The notes beneath the pieces were generated by a model. The model saw only the letters and a list, made by a program, of their open reading frames with translations, was not told the origin of the DNA and searched no databases. Below are positions 46,944-64,000 of a stretch of DNA of 64,000 nt, piece after piece. Source of the stretch: Botryococcus braunii (Eukaryota; Chlorophyta; Trebouxiophyceae); the NCBI GenBank assembly GCA_002005505.1, contig KV908605.1, positions 31,001 to 95,000 of the forward strand. The letters are read 5' to 3'. The position numbers and the translations under genes were made by a program. Position 1 is the first letter of the stretch, and each line of letters starts with the position of its first letter.

Positions 46944-48222
46944 CCTCCCCATCCATAAATCCCACACTGCAGCTGCATATTAAATTGAGAACCTAGAGAA
47001 ATGATGCTCTTAAAGAAAGTGCTGTGAACGCAGTTGCTCAACAACACTGCTGACTTCAAATATTGCAGCCAGTCGCACTGTTTGTGCAGTGTTCTCCACT
47101 GTCGTTGCTGTTGCAGACATCTGAGTGAGATCATTAAAAATGACATTCTGCATGTCAAAGCCATCCTAATTCCCCAGCAGTAGTTCCATGAAGGAGATGG
47201 GCTTGCCGTTGCCGTCCTTCGGAGATCTCAGATCCATCCCGAAACCCGTGGCCAACAGGCCACGATTCTCTCATTGTACATCTGAAACTGTACTGCATCT
47301 ATACATCTCAACTGAAAATTGTACTGCAAATGTACTTCACCTCATTGAAAATCACGTGAAACACGTCGTTTAACACTTTGAATTGGCTCTTACACGTCTT
47401 GCCTTTCACCCCTTCGCCCACGGTGGGCGGCCCACCCCCCGGAGGCGAAACTTCCTTCGTCCAGTTGCGCCTCCATGTAGGCGAAAGACTTTTGTCGAAC
47501 GCAAACCCTGGCTGCGAGTCAAGGGCGGGGTTCAAAGGATCGATAAACTACGAAATCTTGACAGACAGCATCATCAGGGCGCACAGAGGAGGCACGACAG
47601 GAGCGGTGATGAGTCAACTATGATGACAAAATGCTCCACACAAACCATTTTCTGGAATTTTGATAAATAGACCTAGGTCTCCGCATTCTTGTGCCACCAG
47701 TACTTTCTGGGGAACATGAAGGTAACAGATTTTGAGTGCATATCCTTTCTCTGACCGGGACGTATAGCTCAAGAGACTTCTGCGGCTACGCATTATGCTG
47801 CAATTGCGCCTCTGAAGCAGGCTGGCACACGAAATTGCCAGGCTTGCCAGAATTTATTGCAACCACTCCCCGTTTCGGGAAGCAAATCCAGCCTACTGAA
47901 ATTGAGATCAAGGCTGTGTGCGAAACGAAACGGTTTTGGTGAGAAACGGTTTTGGCAGCAGGGTACGACAACCCGTACGGGGATTGGGCTTCGCATGCGG
48001 GGCCCGTAAAAAACGTGGGAATGCATTCTGGAAACCCGCACATTTTGCAACGTTTGCAAGTTCTTTTTGCGGGGAGGCACCCGCGCCTTATCTGCAAGGC
48101 GATACGGGTACCCCGACAGAAAATAGGGGTTGGTAAGGGAAATTTACGGGGATGGAGGACACCTTTAAAGACGATGATCGTCAACTTTTGGCATTTTTGT
48201 AGAGGACGAGTACTATCCCTGT
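46942..48222. other. no gene supported between R1 and the CT tract
   Basis: Short ORFs without recognisable domains. The part near 47970-48130 shares CCCGCACATT-type and GCGGGGAGGCACCCGCG-type GC-rich motifs with 48980-49090, suggesting fragments of another repeat. Confidence 0.4.
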
Positions 48223-48640
<418 letters not shown>

Positions 48641-49521
48641 CCTCCTTGTGTTTTCTGACTACACCACCTTATGTTTTCGGCCCCTAGATTCCGCGTTCCC
48701 GGATGCACAATTTATGGTGTGCACGTGCGGTTAGGATCAGCTTCACTCTTTATACTAAATATTGATTATTTGGGTTGACAAAATCTAATTTTATTTATGC
48801 TATGCGTAGTCGAGGGGGATGATGAAGAACGGAACGTTGGCCACACAAGAACGTTTTCACATTGGTTTGTGGTGTATCATATGCCAAAATTCCCTGATTT
48901 TTGTTTTAAGTGCATGAGGACTCATTGAGAGTGGTTGCTAGCATCTACACTTCGGCAGGAGCCCCAAATTTAAGCGTGCGGACCCAAATTGGCCCACCCG
49001 CACATTCTTTGCCTGGGTATGCGGGCACCCCGCACAAAAACCGTCATTTTCGCTGCCGACATACGGGTGCCACCCGCACGATTCTGGCTGAACTATTCGT
49101 GCCACCCGAAGGGAATTCTAGGGCCCTGTCGTACCCTGTTCGGCAGGCTTCGAAAAGATTGTCCGAAACCCCTTTTTTGCGACATGGGGTATCGCCTGTG
49201 CAACTCACGAAACTCCCGCTCACTCTGCGAAAGGAATATCAGCAGCGAAACTGGTTTTTCGCATTGCTTCTCAGTGTACTGCTCAAGTACTGCGGACATC
49301 GGCAGTACCAGTCCGGGAGACACGTGTATGTACTTCTCCTAATAAAGTTGTACTGCAGACGGAGCTGGAGTCCGCAGGACGACCGGGAAACACCCAATTG
49401 GGAATTGGGAAACACCCAATCTTGCAAGACGAAAGAGCAGGCACAGAAACCGACTTTCATTGTTTTTAGCGCCGAAGCCGGCATATTGTTTGTCTTTATG
49501 AATATAGGTTTGAATGGAGGT
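48641..49521. other. no gene supported left of unit B
   Basis: An ORF opens at 48910 and reads to 49551 (213 codons) but shows no recognisable domain and ends just where unit B begins; treated as chance. Confidence 0.4.
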
Positions 49522-49546
49522 GGTGGGAATAGCGGGCAGATGTGGG

Positions 49547-49553
49547 TATAAAG
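49547..49553 (+). promoter_or_regulatory. TATAAAG motif upstream of the F-box-like gene
   Basis: Conserved in both units (31145-31151) but only 13 nt before the ATG, too close for a normal core promoter unless transcription starts inside the ORF or this is not the true start. Confidence 0.25.
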
Positions 49554-49565
49554 AACAATTAAATT

Positions 49566-50630
49566 ATGTCTGATTGTGCACGTAGGGGCGAGGAGGGCGG
49601 CACTCCGCCGCTCTGCTCGGGGGAGGTGGGCGAGTTGGTCCGCCTGCCCCACGAGCTGCTGTGCCACGTGTTTCCCGGCCTGCCGCAGTCCACGGTCATG
49701 CATCTTTCAAGGAGCAGCCGGCAGGCGGCTCGAGAGGCCATCCCGCGGATACAGGCGGCGCTGGTGGCCTCCGTCAAGGACGGCTGGGGGCGAGTGACCG
49801 CCGCCCAGATGCGCATGCTGATGACCCTTCTGGAGCGATTCGCTGGCTGCCGAGACATCATCACAAATGAGCCGGTGCAGCTGAAGGAAGATATGCGGGA
49901 TGATACCACTTGTTACCTCACTCCAGAGGGTGACTTGAACTCCTCACCAGAGCGTCCCGGGGGCCTTACCGGAAGCTGTGCAATATATTCGAGTCCGGAG
50001 AGAGCGATCCATACCATAGCAGGAACGCCAGTTATTGAGATGGGGTTAGGGTTCAAATGTCATGGATATTCCATTTATTTCACGCAGGAGGTTGCCAGAG
50101 GGATTGTCACGCCCAAGTGCTTGGCATGCATGGCTGATCATTGGGAGCCCTATGACATCGGACAAGCCTTGATTCTTTGTTTTCAGCCTCTATGGATGTG
50201 CAGGGTGGTGCACTTCATTGGGCCAGTCAGGTCACTGCGTGAGTGTGCTGCCATCCTTGCTGGCTGCGATGTCGTTAAGTGGTATACCACGACGACTGCC
50301 ACCACGTTTGCTATACAAATGATGGCACCGACTGGGCCACTGAGACCAGTCTGCGGGGTTGCGAAATCAATGTGCATTCTCTTGAGCGGGCTTAGATATG
50401 TGACAAGGGATTTTCGTGTGGGTGAATACCAATGGGACGTGGTCATTCCCGCTCAAGGTTCTTCGTCCCTGATGCATATCTATATCGTTTGGGAATGTCT
50501 GCACAGCGACGCTACAGACCGCGCAACTTTACAGGTGCGGGGGTTGCTGCTTCTGATAGATTGCATGGGACCTGCGGTTTTCCATCGTGTCAGTTTGACA
50601 ATCCATGACAATCCATATGCATGTATATGA
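49566..50630 (+). CDS. F-box-like protein of unknown function (354 aa), open copy
   Basis: Single open frame from ATG 49566 to TGA. Residues about 22-62 fit an F-box pattern: LVRLPHELLCHVFPGL, then MHLSRSSRQAAREA. F-boxes bind Skp1 in SCF ubiquitin ligases. The remaining 290 residues match nothing I know; they are rich in Cys and aromatic residues (CHGYSIYFTQEV, DIGQALILCFQPLW, EYQWDVVIPAQG, IYIVWECLHSD) and could form a beta-rich substrate-binding domain. No intron signal is needed. The stop falls at the start of the 42-bp minisatellite. Unit A's copy is frameshifted, so B is the likely working one. The F-box assignment is tentative. Confidence 0.55.
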   Translation: MSDCARRGEEGGTPPLCSGEVGELVRLPHELLCHVFPGLPQSTVMHLSRSSRQAAREAIPRIQAALVASVKDGWGRVTAAQMRMLMTLLERFAGCRDIITNEPVQLKEDMRDDTTCYLTPEGDLNSSPERPGGLTGSCAIYSSPERAIHTIAGTPVIEMGLGFKCHGYSIYFTQEVARGIVTPKCLACMADHWEPYDIGQALILCFQPLWMCRVVHFIGPVRSLRECAAILAGCDVVKWYTTTTATTFAIQMMAPTGPLRPVCGVAKSMCILLSGLRYVTRDFRVGEYQWDVVIPAQGSSSLMHIYIVWECLHSDATDRATLQVRGLLLLIDCMGPAVFHRVSLTIHDNPYACI

Positions 50631-50782
50631 AGGCAAGTATGTATAGATACTTCGAAGTACCTATGTATGAAGGCCCAAGTATGTATAGATACTTTGAAGT
50701 ACCTATGTATGAAGGCCCAAGTATGTATAGATACTTCGAAGTACCTATGTATGAAGGCCCAAGTATGTATAGATACTTCGAA
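50624..50782. repeat. 42-bp minisatellite, about four copies, unit B
   Basis: Same unit as 32240-32445; the first copy lacks 2 bp (GAAGGCAAG for GAAGGCCCAAG). Copy number is one fewer than in unit A. Confidence 0.9.
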
Positions 50783-51524
50783 TTCGGCCACAGCCTTCAC
50801 GTCCATAATCAGAATGGAATCAGTGCTAGCACAACAGAGCTCGGACAACGAAGCTCGATGGCCTGCATATGCGCCGATTTCATAAAGGGTTACAGCAATT
50901 ACAATTTCCAATATGAGACATCGTACCCTTGATGTTATATACCTTGCATTCCTCCCTACTCTCATGTTATATGAATGTCAGGTATGGGTCTTCAGGACTT
51001 TTAAGGGTAAGCCCACGGCATCTGCTCGAACTTCTCGAAGTTCTGAAGCACGAGTAAGTGAGTAGCAACAGACCATTCCAGGCCTCCACTATAATTCTCC
51101 AGCCCCCCACCTACCCATCCCTACCCTCCCCCTAATGCTCAACACTGATTCACCCTACCTCTCAAAACTTGGACTATAAAAGTAACAAGTTCCAAGCAAA
51201 ACCCTCTTTATGCGCGCACAATGTTATCAAATTTGAACGTTTAAACGGAGTGTGTAGTACAACAAAAGGGGACACGGGGGCCCAAGCTCCCACTTCAGCA
51301 TGTTGCTATGAAAGTTGATACCAATCCCTGTTGACAGCGTGCACGTGGCAACACCACACTTAAGCGATTGGACTCGGCGAGCTCCTTGACAATCACATGC
51401 CCACAGCCACATCTTACACCACATGTGGCACGGTGACTTTCGGCAATCGCTTAAAATACTGCTTTGTTACCAGCTGTAGCAGTTGTAGCATCAGATGCCT
51501 TAACATGGACACCGTGTACTTCAG
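50783..51524. other. no gene seen; gap between convergent genes, unit B
   Basis: Near-identical to 32446-33112. Probably 3' untranslated sequence. Confidence 0.5.
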
Positions 51525-54045
51525 CTATATCTGCTGCGGCGGCTGCACAGGAGGTGCAATCAACGCTAACAGTTTAAATAAATTTCCTACAACGAGAAAA
51601 GATATTGGGGATTCGGGTCGAGGCAGGACTTTGTTGTGTAACTGCCGCAATAATCCTCGTAACGTGCTGCCTGGTCGTAGATCTGGTAATACTTCTAGCC
51701 GTGGTGCGTTGAGAATGTCTGCTAGCTCTTCAATTCTTACTCGAAAGTCGGGAGGCCCCAAAAGGTCCACCGCAATTTTGGCTTCAAGTAGTGCGGTTAC
51801 TGCTGGGGTTACTGGAGGTGCAAATGCTGGGAGTGCAGATGCTGGGTTGCGCTCAAGGGTGCTCACAAGCTCAGTTGCTTGCACTCGGAGGGCATGTAGG
51901 GCTCGTGCGGGTAGCAATTGCACTGGCTGGCCAAAAGACTCTACCTGGGCTACTAGTTCCTCGACTTGCCGTATCTCGTCTAGCACTTGATGCCGTGCCC
52001 GCAGTGCCAGCAAGCGAAGCCGCAGACGTGGCAGGATCACCGGAAGCATACCGAGTGCCACCCCTGGCTCCATTCCTGCCGCAAATACCAGAGACGTTTC
52101 TATCAGACCCTCCAATGGGTGTGAGTGCGCTAGTCCTCGCAGTGGTGGCAGTACCAGCAAAGCGGGTCCGCCGTCTAGTGCTGGTGCAGGCGGTAGTCTT
52201 GCAGCTTGTTGCGCAACTGTTCCTAGTCGCTGCATCTCTTCTGTATGCTGTGGTAGCTCTGAAAGAGCCAGCAGGAAGGTTTCTAACTCTGGAAGTATAA
52301 AAAAGGAACTCGTGAGTCTTGCAAGCCCCACGAGGCCCCTCCATGTGGGCCAGGCCCTGTCTGAGACTCGGGCCGCAATGTAAGGTTGTGCCGCTGGTAC
52401 TGCCTGAAGATCAGCTTGGGCCCGCTGCCCTGGTAAAGCTGCCAGTGCCGTTATTGCCTGGGCTGTCGACATTGCCCCTAGTACAATAGCAGCCTTTTCT
52501 GGACTTAATGCTGCCTGTGCCACAAGTCCAGATGTGACACAAGTTGAAGCACTGCTCTAAGCCACCAGCTGTGGTGAAGTGTTTCTAAGGCATGTAGTGC
52601 CACCTGTGCAGGGAGACGTGCTAACGCCTGTTTTTTTAAATACCAGTTTACGCTCGTGATACGCCGCAGCTGCCTGCTCTATGAGAGGTCCATATTGTTC
52701 AGGTACAACAGGAAATAACCGGTATGGCGAAAGCTGCCCCAGTACCTCAATGATCGCAGAAGCCTGTTGCGCCGTTACCGCCGGAACCCTGCAGATATCG
52801 GAGCGCATTGAGAGCCAACCACGGGAACGTGAGGACAACTCTACAACCCAACGTTGTTGTCTGTTTCCCCCCCCCCCCCCCAAAAAAAAAAGATTTACAC
52901 CATATGGGCAAGTCTTCCCAAACCCATCCGTCAGTAAATGTTGCAATACCCGTACCTTAGCCGCGTATACGTCAGGGGATACCTCCAGTAGAAAGTCTGA
53001 AACGAGCGGAGATAGATAAGGCAAGAATGCTTCCTGCATTACCCTACGTTCCCATCCTACCCCATCTTGCAATCCCAAAACCTTGGGGTTGTTCTTGACC
53101 ACGAAAGGTAAGGCAATTTTGCGCATTTTAACCAGCCCCCGGCGGTTCCCTCTAAAAACTCCTCTGCCAGCACCGGCTTCAGGCCACCTGCGCAAGCAAT
53201 ATAGTACACTTTACAGATGCATTTTCCAAGGGACAGAACAGGAGGACTCACATGGTGCCCAGATTAATGCGGTAGGATATCTTGCCAGAAAGGGAGCTGT
53301 ACACCCTCATCTGAGCCTGCAGAGTCAGCAATGCGCGCCGGGCCGCCTCGCCAGTCCCGCCCTCCCAGGTTGGCGGTATCATGTCGTATGTTTGCCTCAG
53401 GGAAGCGGTACCTGGTATCTGGACCAAATTGGGTCGGTTCAAATGAGCATGCCCCCTAGGTGTTCGTGTTGCTGTGACTGCCTTGCATGCCCTGAGCACT
53501 AACCCGAACAGGGGCACTATGTGGCTGGAGCGGCGTGGCTGGATCGACCATTCCATTACTTCAAAGCCTCTGATTCGAAACCACGCAATCTGTGTCTTAC
53601 GGTCTTCAGCACCAATTAGAAAGGACGGGAGGGGTTTCCCAAAGTTGAGACCCCACACGACCAGCGATTTGTGGGGGTTTCTGGGCAGTCCCCACGTAAC
53701 TGGCAACTAGAGGCCAGCAATCTGGTTCTGGAAGAGCTCATGGTCACTGGGCAAGTTCTGCCCGTCCCGCAAGTCATGGTGTAGGGGTTGGGGGATCAAC
53801 TTGGGGGCTCGCCTTCTGGAACTTGGCTCCATAGGGTTCTGTTGAGCAGGCCTAGAACACTCTGACCATATGTGGATGTAGTGACTCCTTCTAACCTGAT
53901 TTCCTCTTCTGCACATTGTTGCTGATAAAGTGCCAAGAACCAACGGGATGTCCTTGCCAACCTGGCAAGCTCCCTCAGTGATTTTTGAGGTCCCTGCAAG
54001 ATCGTCAGCTGAAGTTATTCAAAAAGCACGTCCCAACACACTGCA
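51525..54045 (-). pseudogene. second F-box-like gene, unit B copy
   Basis: Sense order: the F-box stretch near 54045-53840 carries a TAA (WDVLFE then stop, where A reads WDVLFEELQ). The next exon carries a TAG after FQNQIAGL (53709-53707, where A has a Tyr codon). Then LPVTWGLPRNPHK to INLGT is open and ends at a GTGAGT donor (about 53250). The next exon starts at 53187 after a CGCAG acceptor: splicing gives M, then WPEAGAGRGVFRGN, in phase. It is open to a TAG at 52559-52557. The same frame stays open from there to 51525 (Leu/Ala-rich, ARLTSSFFILPELETFLLALSEL). A poly-T/poly-G stretch (52865-52890) inside the exon may be a tiny intron. Lesions differ from those in A, apart from the shared TAG. 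Confidence 0.5.
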
Positions 54046-63757
<9,712 letters not shown>

Positions 63758-64000
63758 CTGCGCTTCCAAAACAACAGAATTAATGAGCAATCTCACGTGG
63801 CAGGTGGCTCGAAGGTAGCTCTAATGCAGCAGACAACGTGAGCTCCAAAATTCCTGAGGTGCCGGGGAGGTTTCGGAGTTATGCTTCCCATAAGACTCAG
63901 AACTGAATGTTAATGCAACGCCAGAGACCTTCGAAATTATAGTCTTCATTCCTTAGGGATACTCGAAAGGGCTAAAGGAGCCCTCGCGAAGTTGTATTGA
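63758..64000. other. start of intron 1 of the unit B matrix gene
   Basis: Matches 45432-45690. Exon 1 and promoter should lie about 550 bp beyond the window end. Confidence 0.6.

Noticed and set aside
48910..49551. 213-codon plus-strand ORF left of unit B
   Set aside because: No domain, no homologue in the window, and it ends at the duplication boundary.

Overview
The window is eukaryotic nuclear DNA, most likely from a green alga. The reasons are: intron-containing genes with GT/AG junctions, secreted proteins with Pro/Ser-rich hinges of the kind seen in algal wall and matrix glycoproteins, nested LTR and non-LTR retrotransposons, and many long AC, AG and CT microsatellites. A large-genome prasinophyte would fit, but the species is inference only. 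No rRNA, tRNA, operon or CRISPR array was found.

Region 1 (1-31,108) is mobile DNA. A Ty1/copia element on the minus strand runs off the left edge (1 to about 5,900). It has an extra ORF before gag, a gag ending in UAG with pol continuing in the same frame, and an internal half-tRNA-type primer-binding site. Next is a decayed LINE (5,983-6,930 and 13,080-14,639) split by a complete young Ty3/gypsy chromovirus (6,931-13,074) with identical 189-bp LTRs and target duplication ATCAT. A Helitron-type helicase fragment lies at 14,812-15,696. From 15,700 to 23,150 I see no convincing host gene: there is an interrupted dispersed repeat, a possible miniature LTR element, and microsatellites. A second chromovirus (23,154-30,868) sits inside a GT tract; its coding region is broken, and one LTR is swollen by about 440 bp of AG repeats.

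Region 2 (31,121-64,000) is a direct duplication of at least 14.5 kb. Unit A starts at 31,121 and unit B at 49,522 (period about 18.1-18.4 kb); a roughly 3.8-kb stretch separates the matched part of A from unit B. Each unit holds, in order: a plus-strand gene with an F-box-like start and unknown body; a 42-bp minisatellite; a second F-box-like, multi-exon gene on the minus strand; and an 11-exon minus-strand gene for a secreted protein. The last has a signal peptide and four homologous modules of about 262-270 residues, joined by short Cys/Trp hinge exons, two of which carry long proline-rich stretches. Splice phases in unit B close exactly to a predicted 1,275-residue protein, counting exon 1, which is visible only in unit A.

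The two units have decayed unequally. The plus-strand F-box-like gene and the modular matrix gene are open in B and broken in A. The minus-strand F-box-like gene carries lesions in both copies, at different places. Long AC tracts have grown in different introns of the two matrix-gene copies.
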